A stretch of 64,000 nucleotides of DNA from Pseudomonas putida (GTDB lineage Bacteria > Pseudomonadota > Gammaproteobacteria > Pseudomonadales > Pseudomonadaceae). Made by a program: the position numbers and the translations under genes. Shown here in pieces: positions 1-8,741 of this stretch. The notes beneath the pieces were generated by a model. That model was not told the DNA's origin and made no database searches. It was given only the letters and a program-made list of their open reading frames with translations. Each line of letters begins with the position of its first letter. Positions within the stretch are counted from its first letter, which is position 1. The stretch is from positions 62,001 to 126,000 of the forward strand of contig NZ_JANHLE010000014.1 in the NCBI RefSeq assembly GCF_028682475.1, in the 5' to 3' direction.

Positions 1-6
1 CTGCCC

Positions 7-633
7 ATGAATAAAGTGCTGATCGTGGATGATCACCCGGTCATCCGCCTGGCTGTACGTATGCTGATGGAGCGGCATGGCTATGAAGTCATCGCAGAGA
101 CGGACAATGGCGTGGACGCGTTACAACTGGCACGAGAGCATGATCCGGATATCGTCATTCTGGACATCGGCATCCCCAAGCTCGATGGCCTTGAAGTTAT
201 TGCCCGGCTTACGACCACCTGTCCGGTTGCCAAGGTGCTGGTGCTGACCTCCCAGGCACCCGGGCACTTTTCGATGCGTTGCATGCAGGCAGGTGCCGCT
301 GGCTATGTGTGCAAGCAGCAGGATCTCACGGAACTGCTCAGTGCAATCAAGGCTGTGCTGTCCGGCTACAGTTACTTCCCCAATCAAGCACTGCATTCGG
401 TGCGTAGCAACCTGGGCGGGGCCAGCGAGGCCGACATGGTCGAGCGTCTGTCGGGGCGGGAGATGATGGTCCTGCAGCAACTGGCGCGCGGCAGGACCAA
501 CAAGGAAATTGCCGACGGTATGTTTCTGAGCAACAAGACCGTCAGTACTTACAAGACCCGACTGCTACTCAAGCTCAACGCCCGGTCATTGGTTGATTTG
601 ATCGAACTGGCCCAGCGCAACGGCCTGGCTTGA
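7..633 (+). CDS. NarL/FixJ-type (LuxR-HTH) response regulator
   Basis: A 208-residue cytoplasmic two-component transcription factor. The N-terminal receiver domain (about residues 1-120) has the acidic pair D8/D9, the phospho-acceptor D53 in the motif VILDIG, and a switch-region lysine near residue 104 (YVCKQ). The C-terminal LuxR-type helix-turn-helix (about 145-205) contains the typical LSGREMMVLQQLARGRTNKEIA signature region. Length and order match the BvgA/EvgA/NarL family. The ATG at position 7 is so close to the window edge that its ribosome site cannot be judged, and a cognate kinase would lie outside. A rho-independent terminator follows immediately. The regulated genes cannot be inferred from the sequence. 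Confidence 0.9.
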   Translation: MNKVLIVDDHPVIRLAVRMLMERHGYEVIAETDNGVDALQLAREHDPDIVILDIGIPKLDGLEVIARLTTTCPVAKVLVLTSQAPGHFSMRCMQAGAAGYVCKQQDLTELLSAIKAVLSGYSYFPNQALHSVRSNLGGASEADMVERLSGREMMVLQQLARGRTNKEIADGMFLSNKTVSTYKTRLLLKLNARSLVDLIELAQRNGLA

Positions 634-650
634 TATCACCAGAAGCAACA

Positions 651-672
651 AAGCCTCCACTCGGGAGGCTTT
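651..672. terminator. Rho-independent terminator after the response regulator
   Basis: An 8-bp perfect stem (AAGCCTCC / GGAGGCTT) with a short loop, flanked by A and T residues. It sits 18 bases after the stop codon of the response regulator and could also serve the convergent small gene at 729-905. Confidence 0.7.
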
Positions 673-728
673 GATGGTGACGCCGGTGCTCTGCAGCCAA
701 GGGCTACCTGGCTTGCGCAGTCGAGGCG

Positions 729-905
729 TCAGAGGTCGAAGTCGTAATCGGCCAGTTGTTTCTGCAGGCGACGTTCTTCCAGCAGGTTATCGATGGTACG
801 GCGCTTGCTCAAGTTGGTCTTTGCCACTTCAGCCGGAACATCTTCCTCTGCATCCTCAGTGGCGATGTCGTCATCAACAACCAGGTCTTCTTTATCGGTG
901 CTCAT
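729..905 (-). CDS. PA3496-like small acidic protein
   Basis: A 58-residue protein that begins MSTDKEDLVVDDD and ends LQKQLADYDFDL. The first half is very acidic. The second half is a basic/amphipathic segment (KRRTIDNLLEERRLQKQL). It resembles the conserved pseudomonad protein PA3496, which in P. aeruginosa sits next to nth as here. It has no signal peptide, membrane segment or cysteine. Function is unknown. It lies just downstream of nth on the same strand (106 bases), so it may be read through from the rnf-nth operon or have its own promoter. Confidence 0.75.
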   Translation of the reverse strand: MSTDKEDLVVDDDIATEDAEEDVPAEVAKTNLSKRRTIDNLLEERRLQKQLADYDFDL

Positions 906-1010
906 AAGTCACTCCAAGCCAAGAGGGCCATTGGCGCACCTTATAGCGAGAATTTTCGAGCCGGTACAAAAGATTTTTTCAATCGGTCTGGCGCAGTTTT
1001 CACTATCTGC

Positions 1011-1649
1011 TCAATCGTCTGAGGTTTTCTGCTTGTATTCGCACAGGTCTTCGATCCGGCAACTTCCACAACGGGGTTTACGCGCCAGGCACACATAGCG
1101 CCCGTGCAGGATCAGCCAGTGGTGGGCATCGAGCAGGTAAGCCTTGGGCACGAACTTCATCAATGCCTTCTCAACTTCAAGCACGGTCTTGCCCGGAGCA
1201 ATCCCGGTGCGGTTGCTGACCCTGAAAATATGCGTGTCCACCGCCATTGCCAGCTGCCGGAATGCGGTGTTGAGGACCACGTTGGCGGTCTTGCGACCCA
1301 CCCCAGGCAATGCTTCAAGCGCCTCGCGAGTTTCCGGTACCTGGCTGCCATGCTGTTCGATCAGCAAACGGCAGGTTTCGATCACGTTGCGCGCTTTACT
1401 GTTGTACAGGCCAATGGTCTTGATGTACTGCGACAGCCCCTCGACGCCAAGGGCATAGATGGCTTCGGGGGTATTGGCGACCGGGTACAACTTTGCAGTC
1501 GCCTTGTTCACGCTGACATCGGTGGCCTGGGCCGAAAGAATGACCGAAATCAGCAACTCGAAGGGGGAGGTGTAAGCCAGTTCTGTCTTGGGCTCGGGAT
1601 TGTCTTCGTGCAGCCTGCGAAATATCTCCAGGCGTTTGGCGGCATTCAT
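1011..1649 (-). CDS. nth: Endonuclease III, base-excision DNA glycosylase/AP lyase
   Basis: A 212-residue Nth that removes oxidised pyrimidines and cleaves the abasic site by beta-elimination. Visible landmarks are the helix-hairpin-helix with catalytic lysine (LPGVGRKTANVVLN), the catalytic aspartate in AVDTHIFRVSNR, and the four-cysteine C-terminal [4Fe-4S] loop with C-x6-C-x2-C-x5-C spacing (CLARKPRCGSCRIEDLC). Length is that of the family. It starts 5 bases after the rnfE stop codon, so it is the last gene of the Rnf-like operon. The same rnf-nth linkage is known in P. aeruginosa and E. coli. Confidence 0.96.
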   Translation of the reverse strand: MNAAKRLEIFRRLHEDNPEPKTELAYTSPFELLISVILSAQATDVSVNKATAKLYPVANTPEAIYALGVEGLSQYIKTIGLYNSKARNVIETCRLLIEQHGSQVPETREALEALPGVGRKTANVVLNTAFRQLAMAVDTHIFRVSNRTGIAPGKTVLEVEKALMKFVPKAYLLDAHHWLILHGRYVCLARKPRCGSCRIEDLCEYKQKTSDD

Positions 1650-1653
1650 GGGG

Positions 1654-2178
1654 TCAACGCTTTCCTTGACGACGTGAGGGGGCTCGCCGCAGGCAAACCC
1701 GGTTGTACAGGGCCAGCAACAGGCCCAACAGAAAAAATGCCCCAGGCAGCAGGGCAGCCAGACGCAGTCCCGCCCATCCCGCCAACAACTCGCGGCAAAG
1801 CCCCAAGGCGATACACAGGGTGGCGAAGGCGCACAGCAGCTGGACGATGTCGCGCCAGCGCCGGTTTTCGCCTTGAGCGTACTCGAATACCACGCATTGT
1901 ACGGCGATCAACGCCGGGTAGGGGCTCAACGCTTGATGCAGGGGCAGGGCCCAGGCGAGCAGACTCAACTCCAGGCAGGTGACCAGCGCTGCGGCCAGCA
2001 GCACACTGGCGAGCATTCTGCCGCGGGCCCCGAGCCAGCGGCGCAATGGACCCATTGCCAGGTGATGCAGGGCAATCAGCAAGACGCTGAAGGCAGCGAT
2101 GGCGCACGCATTGAGCAGCGTCTGGGTCATACCCAGCAAAGGGGCCAGGCTCACGGCGGCCAGCCATTGTCTACTCAT
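1654..2178 (-). CDS. rnfE: RnfE-like membrane subunit, short and divergent
   Basis: A 174-residue polytopic membrane protein in the RnfE/RsxE position (last rnf gene before nth). The start chosen (MSRQWLAAV) overlaps the rnfG stop by 8 bases. A longer in-frame start at 2244 gives a leader unlike the family. Canonical RnfE is about 200-230 residues and has two cysteines that share a membrane [2Fe-2S] cluster with RnfA. Here the first (in the usual GLCPLLAVT motif) is replaced by alanine (A12, SLAPLLGMT), while the second appears to be C95 (LIAVQC). The N-terminus is also shorter by about 15 residues than E. coli RsxE as remembered. Identification rests partly on operon position. Confidence 0.8.
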   Translation of the reverse strand: MSRQWLAAVSLAPLLGMTQTLLNACAIAAFSVLLIALHHLAMGPLRRWLGARGRMLASVLLAAALVTCLELSLLAWALPLHQALSPYPALIAVQCVVFEYAQGENRRWRDIVQLLCAFATLCIALGLCRELLAGWAGLRLAALLPGAFFLLGLLLALYNRVCLRRAPSRRQGKR

Positions 2179-2788
2179 CACTGCCTGCCTCAAGTAGGCG
2201 CTGACGATGCTCGTCGAAGTAGCGCAGGGCGTCATGCACAGCATGGATCACGGCCCGCGAAGTCACCGTGGCGCCCGCCAGTTGATCGAACTGGCCGCTG
2301 TCACGCTTGAGAGCCCAGGCTGCATCAGGTGTTGTCTGGCGGCTGCTACCGTTGAAGCCCTGTAGCCAATGGTTGTCCGGTTCTACCAGCTTGGCCCCCA
2401 GGCCAGGTGTTTCCTGTTGGCGTAGAACCTTGCTGGCAATCAGGCGGCCGTGCGTGTCGATAGCGATCAGCAGCTCGATCTGGCCTGCGTAACCCTGGGC
2501 CTGACTGTGCAGCACCACCGCGCTGGGACGACCGGCAAGGGTGGCACGATAGCCTGCCAGCAGCCGGCTGTGGGCGAGGGTGGGGGCGTTTAATTCCAGG
2601 GGTGTCTGCAATGGCTGGTTGTCATAGCTCTTTTCTGGCAGGACACTGAGCCAGGTCTGCGCCTTGAGTTTCTGCTCGGCCAAGGCGATATCCCGGGCGC
2701 TGAAGTGCTGCCAGATCATGCTGCTGCCCAGACTCAACAAGGCTATGAGCAACAGCAGCATGGCGCTGCGGATCGACGAGCGGTTCAT
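2171..2788 (-). CDS. rnfG: RnfG, periplasmic flavoprotein subunit
   Basis: A 205-residue protein with one N-terminal membrane segment (about residues 8-24, LLLLIALLSLGSSMIW) and a periplasmic FMN-binding domain. RnfG carries FMN covalently bound to a threonine in a Dxx(S/T)GAT-type motif. Here the motif reads DQLAGATVTS (D168, T174), with alanine in place of the usual serine. The start is set at the ATG that overlaps the rnfD stop in an ATGA junction, because a longer upstream frame runs into rnfD. No ApbE flavin transferase gene is in this window, although one would be needed elsewhere. Confidence 0.88.
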   Translation of the reverse strand: MNRSSIRSAMLLLLIALLSLGSSMIWQHFSARDIALAEQKLKAQTWLSVLPEKSYDNQPLQTPLELNAPTLAHSRLLAGYRATLAGRPSAVVLHSQAQGYAGQIELLIAIDTHGRLIASKVLRQQETPGLGAKLVEPDNHWLQGFNGSSRQTTPDAAWALKRDSGQFDQLAGATVTSRAVIHAVHDALRYFDEHRQRLLEAGSDE

Positions 2789-3771
2789 GACGACACCGCT
2801 TGACGACGTTCGGCCCAGCGCTCCAGGGCCGGTACACACAGGTTCATCAGTAACACGGCAAACGCGGTGCCATCGGGGTAGTTGCCCCATGTGCGGATCA
2901 GGTAGATCAACAAGCCCATGCCGATGCCAAACAGCAGGCGTGCCTGCGGTGATTTGGGGCCGGATACCGGTTCTGTGGCGATAAAGAAGGCTGCCAGCAT
3001 GGTCGAGCCGCTGAACAAATGCAGGAGTGGTGAGCCGTTGGAGTCGGACCCTGAGCCGTTCCAGCACAGCAGGCTGATCACGAACAGGCTCGCCAGCAAG
3101 CCAACCGGGGCATGCCAGCTGAACACTTTGCGTTGCAACAGCAGCAAGCCGCCCAGCAGGAAGGCCAGGTTGACCGTTTCGCTGCCAGCACCGCCGAAAT
3201 GACCAAAGCCTGGATGACTGGCGAACAACTCGTCGAGGGTCAGGCTGCGGTTGTTGCGCAGGCCATCCAGAACGGTGGCCTGGGCCCAGGCATCGGGTTG
3301 CTCATTGGCACTGAAGCCAAACACCTGCTGCAGGCTGCTCCCCAGATCCAGCAAGTGCGCGCCGGGCCACTGGGTCATCTGTAGTGGAAAGGCCAGCAAG
3401 ACTACGGCATAGCCGAGCATGGCCGGGTTGAACGGGTTCTTGCCGACGCCGCCGTACAGTTGTTTGCCAAGGGCGATGGCACTGACCGTGGCGATAACCG
3501 GTACCCACCAGGGGGCGTAGGCCGGCAAGGCAGCGGCAAGCAGGGTTGCGCTGACCAGCGCACTGCCGTCATTGAGTGGAGGCCGGACCGGGCGTTGTTG
3601 CAGCTTGAGCAGCAACGCTTCGCTCGCCAGGGCTGAGCCTGCGCACAACAACAGATTGAACAGCATTCCCCAGCCATGCTGCCAGAGCAACGTCAGTACC
3701 CCGGGCAGGCACGCCAGCAGCACCAGCAACATGGTGCTGCGCAGGCGCTCGCTGTTGTCAGCGGCCGGCAT
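2785..3771 (-). CDS. rnfD: RnfD, polytopic flavoprotein subunit
   Basis: A 328-residue integral inner-membrane protein with about ten hydrophobic segments. Signature stretches shared with E. coli RsxD include [36 protein letters not shown] and the C-terminal [14 protein letters not shown]. The covalent FMN attachment threonine of the family (in SQATPLD) is retained as AQATVLDGL, again with alanine for serine. The start overlaps the 3' end of rnfB by 14 bases and the stop overlaps rnfG by 4 bases, so these genes are translationally coupled. Membrane topology and the FMN site both look functional. Confidence 0.93.
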   Translation of the reverse strand: MPAADNSERLRSTMLLVLLACLPGVLTLLWQHGWGMLFNLLLCAGSALASEALLLKLQQRPVRPPLNDGSALVSATLLAAALPAYAPWWVPVIATVSAIALGKQLYGGVGKNPFNPAMLGYAVVLLAFPLQMTQWPGAHLLDLGSSLQQVFGFSANEQPDAWAQATVLDGLRNNRSLTLDELFASHPGFGHFGGAGSETVNLAFLLGGLLLLQRKVFSWHAPVGLLASLFVISLLCWNGSGSDSNGSPLLHLFSGSTMLAAFFIATEPVSGPKSPQARLLFGIGMGLLIYLIRTWGNYPDGTAFAVLLMNLCVPALERWAERRQAVSS

Positions 3772-4612
3772 GGGCGGTGGCCGGTTGCAAGGCCAGCAGT
3801 TGCGCCTGGGCCTGTTCGGCCTCTTGCTCCAGCTCGGCCAGCTGCGCCAGTTGAGCCGCGTTCGGTGTCTCGCCGAAGGCGCTTCTGGCTTTGTTCAGCT
3901 GTGCCCGGCTCATGGCGGCGGCAATCTTGGCTTTTTTCAGGGCGGCATCGGCTGCGGCGGCTTTCTGTGCCTTGACCCGTTCGATGGCCGCTTTGATCGG
4001 GTCATCGCTGGTTGCGGCTTGCTCCGGGGTGTTGCTGGGGGCGCTGCGTTGATTGCGGGCAGCACGTTCGGCTTGTTTGCGCGCCTCTTCGCGCTGCAGG
4101 CGGCTGTTGCGCAGTTCAAAGCGACGGCGGGCATGATTGCGTTTGGCGCTGCGGGCGGTCAGGGCCTCGGGGTCCTGGGCCATGCCGCCGACAATCGGGA
4201 TGATCTTGCTGGTTGCGTTTAGGGGCAGCAGGTCGATGCAGTCAACCGGGCAGGGCGCCACGCACAGGTCGCAGCCCGTGCATTCAGCACTGATCACGGT
4301 GTGCATCAATTTGGCCGCACCGACAATGGCATCCACCGGGCAGGCCTGGATGCATTTGGTGCAGCCAATGCACTCGGCCTCGCGGATAAAGGCGACCTGG
4401 GGTGGTGCGCTGCCACGCTCAGGGTCCAGGGCGATGATCGGCACGTGCAGGAGATTGGCCAGGGCGGCAATGGTTTCGTCGCCGCCTGGTGGGCATTTAT
4501 TGATCGCTTCGCCCTTGGCCAGGCCCTCTGCATAGGGCTTGCAGCCAGGGTGACCGCATTTGCCGCATTGGGTCTGCGGCAGCAGGGCGTCGATGCGTTG
4601 AATCAGACTCAT
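3758..4612 (-). CDS. rnfB: RnfB ferredoxin-type subunit with an RnfC-like tail
   Basis: A 284-residue iron-sulfur protein. Residues 16-40 hold the N-terminal Fe-S motif (C16, C19, C24, C40). Residues 81-91 and 111-121 hold two CxxCxxCxxxCP [4Fe-4S] sites. All ligands are present. Two things are odd. The N-terminal membrane helix of normal RnfB is missing, so the protein starts directly at the Fe-S domain ([10 protein letters not shown]). Residues about 150-240 form a long charged Ala/Lys/Arg region ([35 protein letters not shown]) resembling the coiled tail and DPRKAAVEAAIARAK repeats of RnfC. No rnfC lies between it and rnfD. It overlaps rnfA by 4 and rnfD by 14 bases. An in-frame rnfB-rnfC fusion by deletion is the inferred origin. 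Confidence 0.88.
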   Translation of the reverse strand: MSLIQRIDALLPQTQCGKCGHPGCKPYAEGLAKGEAINKCPPGGDETIAALANLLHVPIIALDPERGSAPPQVAFIREAECIGCTKCIQACPVDAIVGAAKLMHTVISAECTGCDLCVAPCPVDCIDLLPLNATSKIIPIVGGMAQDPEALTARSAKRNHARRRFELRNSRLQREEARKQAERAARNQRSAPSNTPEQAATSDDPIKAAIERVKAQKAAAADAALKKAKIAAAMSRAQLNKARSAFGETPNAAQLAQLAELEQEAEQAQAQLLALQPATAHAGR

Positions 4613-5190
4613 GATGTAAATAATCCGTTGAAGCCGAGAAACGCCAAGGCCATCACCCCCGCGCCGATCAGCTCTGCAGGCAGGCCGCGAAAACTCTCGG
4701 GCATCGCCTCGTTGTCACTGCGTTGGCGCAGATCGGCGAACAGGCTCAATGCCAGCCAGAATCCCAGACCACCGCCCAGGCTCCAGGCCAGGGTTTGCAG
4801 TATGCCGTAGGCACCTTCAATGATCTGCAGGCTCAAGCCTAGCAGTGCCACATTGCCCAGCAGTAACGGCATCAGCCCGTCGAAGGGCAGGCTTGGCAAT
4901 GCCCGGGACAAGACGCCGAGCAGCGGTTCGATCAGCAGTGCGCACAGGGGTAACAGGACGAACAGGCGTAGATAGTCAAGCTGCAAGGGGTGCAGAAGGT
5001 AGTGATACAGCAGCTGCCCCAGCGTAGCGGCCAGCACCAGTAACGCCAGCGTTGCCAGCCCCAGGGCGTGCAGGCGACGGCGGTCGTGGCCAGCCGAAGG
5101 CTGCAAGGCCGGGTCGATGGCCAGCCCTTGATGCAGGACCAGGTTGTTGACCAGCGCGGCGCTGATCAGGGCCAGGATGAATTCGCTCAT
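4609..5190 (-). CDS. rnfA: RnfA-like membrane subunit lacking the cluster cysteines
   Basis: A 193-residue polytopic inner-membrane protein, the normal RnfA length, first gene of the operon. Family features are the LVNN motif (residues 13-16), the C-terminal [21 protein letters not shown] region and the overall hydrophobic pattern. RnfA normally supplies two cysteines (in FLGLCPFMG and TTNCAVLG) to a [2Fe-2S] cluster shared with RnfE. The aligned positions here are D26 and V114, so both ligands are gone. The start was put at [10 protein letters not shown], which matches the family N-terminus. A start four codons upstream (5202) is possible, and neither has a strong ribosome site. This is a divergent RnfA, not a frameshifted one. 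Confidence 0.82.
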   Translation of the reverse strand: MSEFILALISAALVNNLVLHQGLAIDPALQPSAGHDRRRLHALGLATLALLVLAATLGQLLYHYLLHPLQLDYLRLFVLLPLCALLIEPLLGVLSRALPSLPFDGLMPLLLGNVALLGLSLQIIEGAYGILQTLAWSLGGGLGFWLALSLFADLRQRSDNEAMPESFRGLPAELIGAGVMALAFLGFNGLFTS

Positions 5191-5247
5191 GGGGGTGCAC
5201 ATTGCCAGGGCTGTTCGCCATTATCCGGCAATGACGCGAGGATGAGA

Positions 5248-5275
5248 ACGCCCCGGACGCAATCGTCCGGGGCGT
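5248..5275. terminator. Perfect 12-bp hairpin downstream of metG
   Basis: The inverted repeat ACGCCCCGGACG / CGTCCGGGGCGT with a CAAT loop lies 6 bases after the metG stop codon. The T-run on the minus strand is weak. It separates metG from the rnf operon on the same strand. Confidence 0.6.
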
Positions 5276-5281
5276 CAGGCC

Positions 5282-7321
5282 TTACTTGATGCGCTGACCG
5301 GGCTTGGCGCCGCTGTCAGGGCTGAGCAGGTAGATTTCTTCACCGCCGGGGCCCGCGGCCATGACCATGCCTTCGGAGATGCCGAAGCGCATTTTGCGCG
5401 GCTTGAGGTTGGCGATCATCATGGTCAGGCGACCTTCGAGCTTGGCCGGGTCCGGGTACGCCGACTTGATGCCGGAGAACACGTTGCGCTGCTCGTCACC
5501 GATGTCCAGGGTCAGGCGCAGCAGCTTGTCGGCGCCTTCAACCGCTTCGGCCTTGAGGATCAGGGCGACGCGCAGGTCGACGGCAGCAAAGGTGTCGAAC
5601 TCGATCTCGGGCGACAGCGGGTCTTTGCTCAGCTCGCCATTGCCAGTCACCACGGAGGTCTGGCTGGCGGCCAGGTCTTCCTTGCTGGCGGCGGTCATGG
5701 CTTCGACTTTGACCGGGTCGATACGGCTCATCAGTGCCTTGAACGGGTTCAGCTGGTGATTGCTCAGGCGCGTCTGATGGTCGTTCCAGGTCAGCGGGGC
5801 GACATTGAGGAACGCCTCGGCGTCGGCAGCCAGCAAAGGCAGTACCGGCTTGAGGAAGATCACCAACTGGCGGAACAGGTTGATGCCCTGGGCGCAGATC
5901 GCCTGGACTTCGTCCTGCTTGCCTTCCTGCTTGGCCAGGGACCACGGGGCCTTGTCGGCGATCCAGGCGTTGGCGCGGTCGGCCAGGGCCATGATTTCAC
6001 GCATGGCGCGGGCGAAGTCGCGTGCTTCATAGGCCTCGGCGATGCTAGGCGCAGCGGCCAGGAAAGCTTCGGTCAGCTCTGGTGCGGCGTCGCCGGCAAC
6101 CATCACCCCGTCGTTGCCCTTTTGAATGAAGCCGGCGCAACGGCTGGCAATGTTGACCACTTTGCCGACCAGGTCGGAGTTGACCTTCTGCACGAAGTCT
6201 TCCAGGTTCAGGTCGAGGTCATCGACGCCACGGCTGAGTTTGGAGGCGTAGTAGTAACGCAGGTATTCCGGCGCCAGGTGATCCAGGTAGGTGCGGGCCT
6301 TGATAAAGGTGCCGCGCGACTTGGACATCTTCGAACCGTTGACGGTCAGGTAGCCGTGCACGTTGATGCCGGTCGGCTTGCGGTAGCCGGCGCCTTCGAG
6401 CATGGCAGGCCAGAACAGGGCGTGGAAGTTGACGATGTCCTTGCCGATGAAGTGGTACAACTCGGCCTTGGAGTCCTTGTTCCAGAACGCATCGAAGTCC
6501 AGCTCGGGACGACGGGCGCAGAGGTTCTTGAAGCTGGCCATGTAGCCGATCGGCGCGTCCAGCCAGACATAGAAGTACTTGCCCGGCTCGTCCGGGATTT
6601 CGAAACCGAAATACGGCGCGTCGCGGGAGATGTCCCATTCCTGCAGGCCGGCATCCAGCCACTCGGCGATCTTGTTGGCCACGGCGTCCTGCAGGGTGCC
6701 GCTACGGGTCCACTGCTGGAGCATGGCCTGGAAGTCGGGGAGCTTGAAGAAGAAGTGCTGGGAGTCCTTGAGCACCGGCGTGGCGCCGGAAATCGCCGAC
6801 TTGGGGTTCTTCAGCTCGGTCGGGGCATAGGTGGCGCCGCATTTTTCACAGTTGTCGCCGTACTGGTCTTCGGCGGCGCACTTGGGGCAGGTGCCCTTGA
6901 TGAAGCGGTCGGCCAGGAACATTTTCTTGTCCGGGTCGAAGTACTGGGTGATCGAGCGGGTGGCAATGTGCCCGGCGTCACGCAGCTTGAGGTAGATCTG
7001 GCTCGACAGCTCGCGGTTTTCTTCGGCGTGGGTCGAGTGGAAGTTGTCGAAATCGACCAGGAAGTCGGCAAAGTCCCCGGCGTGCTCGGCCTGGACGGCA
7101 GCGATCAGTTGCTCGGGGGTGATGCCTTCCTTTTCGGCGCGCAGCATGATGGCCGAACCGTGGGCGTCGTCGGCGCAGACATACACGCATTGGTTGCCGC
7201 GATGTTTCTGGTAGCGCACCCACATGTCTGTCTGGATGTACTCGAGCATATGGCCAAGGTGAATGGAACCATTGGCATAGGGCAGGGCGCTGGTGACGAG
7301 AATCTGACGTGGCTCGGACAT
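5282..7321 (-). CDS. metG: Methionyl-tRNA synthetase
   Basis: A 679-residue class I aminoacyl-tRNA synthetase that charges tRNA-Met in the cytoplasm. The HIGH-type motif is in [10 protein letters not shown] near the N-terminus, and the KMSKS loop is seen as [11 protein letters not shown]. The zinc knuckle has two CxxC pairs ([17 protein letters not shown]). The C-terminal 110 residues form the OB-fold tRNA-binding/dimerisation domain ([19 protein letters not shown]). Length is standard for the two-domain MetG of gammaproteobacteria. It is divergently arranged with apbC across a 154-base gap. Nothing unusual is seen. Confidence 0.98.
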   Translation of the reverse strand: MSEPRQILVTSALPYANGSIHLGHMLEYIQTDMWVRYQKHRGNQCVYVCADDAHGSAIMLRAEKEGITPEQLIAAVQAEHAGDFADFLVDFDNFHSTHAEENRELSSQIYLKLRDAGHIATRSITQYFDPDKKMFLADRFIKGTCPKCAAEDQYGDNCEKCGATYAPTELKNPKSAISGATPVLKDSQHFFFKLPDFQAMLQQWTRSGTLQDAVANKIAEWLDAGLQEWDISRDAPYFGFEIPDEPGKYFYVWLDAPIGYMASFKNLCARRPELDFDAFWNKDSKAELYHFIGKDIVNFHALFWPAMLEGAGYRKPTGINVHGYLTVNGSKMSKSRGTFIKARTYLDHLAPEYLRYYYASKLSRGVDDLDLNLEDFVQKVNSDLVGKVVNIASRCAGFIQKGNDGVMVAGDAAPELTEAFLAAAPSIAEAYEARDFARAMREIMALADRANAWIADKAPWSLAKQEGKQDEVQAICAQGINLFRQLVIFLKPVLPLLAADAEAFLNVAPLTWNDHQTRLSNHQLNPFKALMSRIDPVKVEAMTAASKEDLAASQTSVVTGNGELSKDPLSPEIEFDTFAAVDLRVALILKAEAVEGADKLLRLTLDIGDEQRNVFSGIKSAYPDPAKLEGRLTMMIANLKPRKMRFGISEGMVMAAGPGGEEIYLLSPDSGAKPGQRIK

Positions 7322-7475
7322 GGGGGCTCGGCTACTTTTTTCGGCTACTTGAGATGAAACGGTGATCGGCCACTATAAAACGCCGGGAAATTTATTTCAC
7401 CCCATGGACGTCTGTGGATGTTTCGCGGGTTAGCATAGTGGTCTGTTTTACTCAGTCTTTTTAACGGGAGTCTCC

Positions 7476-8570
7476 ATGAGTGCCGTCACTCGCGCAGCCG
7501 TCGAAGCCGTTCTTCGCCAGTACACCGACCCTTACCTGAACCAGGACCCGGTCAGCGCCGGTTGTGTCCAGGCCATCGATATCCAGGGCGACCGGGTCAG
7601 TGTCCAGCTGCAGCTGGGGTACGCCGCCGGCCTGTTCAAGAATGGCTGGGCCCAGGTCCTGCAAACCGCTATCGAAGGGATCGACGGGGTCGCCTCGGCC
7701 CAGGTCGAAATCAACTGTGTGATCACCGCGCACAAGTCCCAGGCGCAGATCCCGGGCCTGGCCAACGTCAAGAACATCATTGCCGTGGCCTCGGGCAAGG
7801 GTGGCGTGGGCAAGTCGACAACTGCCGCCAACCTGGCCCTGGCCCTGGCCCGTGAAGGCGCGCGGGTGGGGATTCTCGATGCCGACATCTATGGTCCGAG
7901 CCAGGGCGTGATGTTCGGTATCCCTGAGCGCACCCGTCCGCAGATCCGCGAGCAGAAGTGGTTTGTGCCGCTCAAGGCGCACGGTGTCGAAGTCATGTCC
8001 ATGGCCTTTCTGACCGACGACAACACGCCGATGGTCTGGCGCGGGCCGATGGTTTCCGGGGCGTTGCTGCAGCTGGTGACCCAGACTGCCTGGGACAATC
8101 TCGACTACCTGGTGATCGACATGCCGCCAGGCACTGGCGATATCCAGCTGACCCTGGCGCAGAAAGTCCCGGTGGCAGGTTCGGTGATTGTCACCACGCC
8201 GCAAGACCTGGCCCTGATCGACGCCAAGAAAGGCGTGGAAATGTTCCGCAAGGTCAATATTCCGGTGTTGGGCGTGGTCGAGAACATGGCCGTGCATATC
8301 TGTTCCAACTGCGGCCATGCCGAGCATCTGTTTGGCGAGGGCGGCGGTGAGAAGCTGGCCAGCCAGTACGGTGTCGAGCTGCTGGCCTCGCTGCCGCTGT
8401 CGATGTTGATTCGCGAGCAGGCCGACAGTGGCAAGCCGACGGCGATTGCCGAGCCGGAGAGCCAGATTGCCATGGTCTACCAGGAGCTGGCCCGTCAGGT
8501 GGGTGCGCGGATCGTGCTGCAGGAGGCCGCAGCGCCGGCGATGCCGAATATCACCATCAGCGAAGATTGA
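7476..8570 (+). CDS. apbC: Mrp/ApbC family Fe-S cluster carrier P-loop ATPase
   Basis: A 364-residue cytoplasmic protein that assembles or carries [4Fe-4S] clusters. The N-terminal MIP18-like domain (residues 1-85) is followed by a ParA/MinD-type ATPase domain whose deviant Walker A is GKGGVGKS (107-114). The family CxxC cluster ligand pair is in HICSNCGHAE. The DMPPGTGD motif of Mrp proteins is present. An AACGGGAG ribosome site precedes the ATG. It is divergent from metG and ends before a REP pair. Its presence is consistent with the many Fe-S proteins in the window (Nth, RnfB, DinG), but that is a general cellular role, not a specific link. Confidence 0.95.
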   Translation: MSAVTRAAVEAVLRQYTDPYLNQDPVSAGCVQAIDIQGDRVSVQLQLGYAAGLFKNGWAQVLQTAIEGIDGVASAQVEINCVITAHKSQAQIPGLANVKNIIAVASGKGGVGKSTTAANLALALAREGARVGILDADIYGPSQGVMFGIPERTRPQIREQKWFVPLKAHGVEVMSMAFLTDDNTPMVWRGPMVSGALLQLVTQTAWDNLDYLVIDMPPGTGDIQLTLAQKVPVAGSVIVTTPQDLALIDAKKGVEMFRKVNIPVLGVVENMAVHICSNCGHAEHLFGEGGGEKLASQYGVELLASLPLSMLIREQADSGKPTAIAEPESQIAMVYQELARQVGARIVLQEAAAPAMPNITISED

Positions 8571-8580
8571 TGAGGCCTTG

Positions 8581-8667
8581 ATCGCCGGCAAGGCCGGCTC
8601 CCACAGGATCTGGCTACAAAAATCCTGTGGGAGCCGGCTTTGCCGGCGATGGGCTGCGAAGCAGCCC
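8581..8667. repeat. Paired REP element (GCCGGC type)
   Basis: Two inverted REP units (ATCGCCGGCAAGGCCGGCTCCCACAG... and its reverse complement) separated by about 18 bases, followed by a small GGGCTGCGAAGCAGCCC hairpin. It lies between the convergent apbC and cold-shock genes, a standard place for Pseudomonas REP pairs. Confidence 0.9.
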
Positions 8668-8687
8668 TGGGTTGAAATCGCAGGCAT

Positions 8688-8723
8688 AAAAAAAGCCCCG
8701 CCTGTTAAGGGCGGGGCTTTTTT
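8688..8723. terminator. Bidirectional terminator between apbC and the cold-shock gene
   Basis: The stem AGCCCCGCC / GGGCGGGGCT is flanked by A7 on one side and T6 on the other, so it should work in both directions. It lies 19 bases downstream of the stop codon of the minus-strand cold-shock gene. Confidence 0.9.
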
Positions 8724-8741
8724 CAAGCTGTAAAGCGGAAG

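Noticed and set aside
5756-7357. 533-codon open frame opposite metG
   Set aside because: It lies fully antisense to a certain gene, has low-complexity Gly/Val/Arg-rich composition from GC-rich codon bias, and shows no domain. The same applies to the long antisense frames over rapA (51513-53216), the FtsZ-like gene (46760-47893), the cytochrome (15541-16434) and the region 37259-38530.
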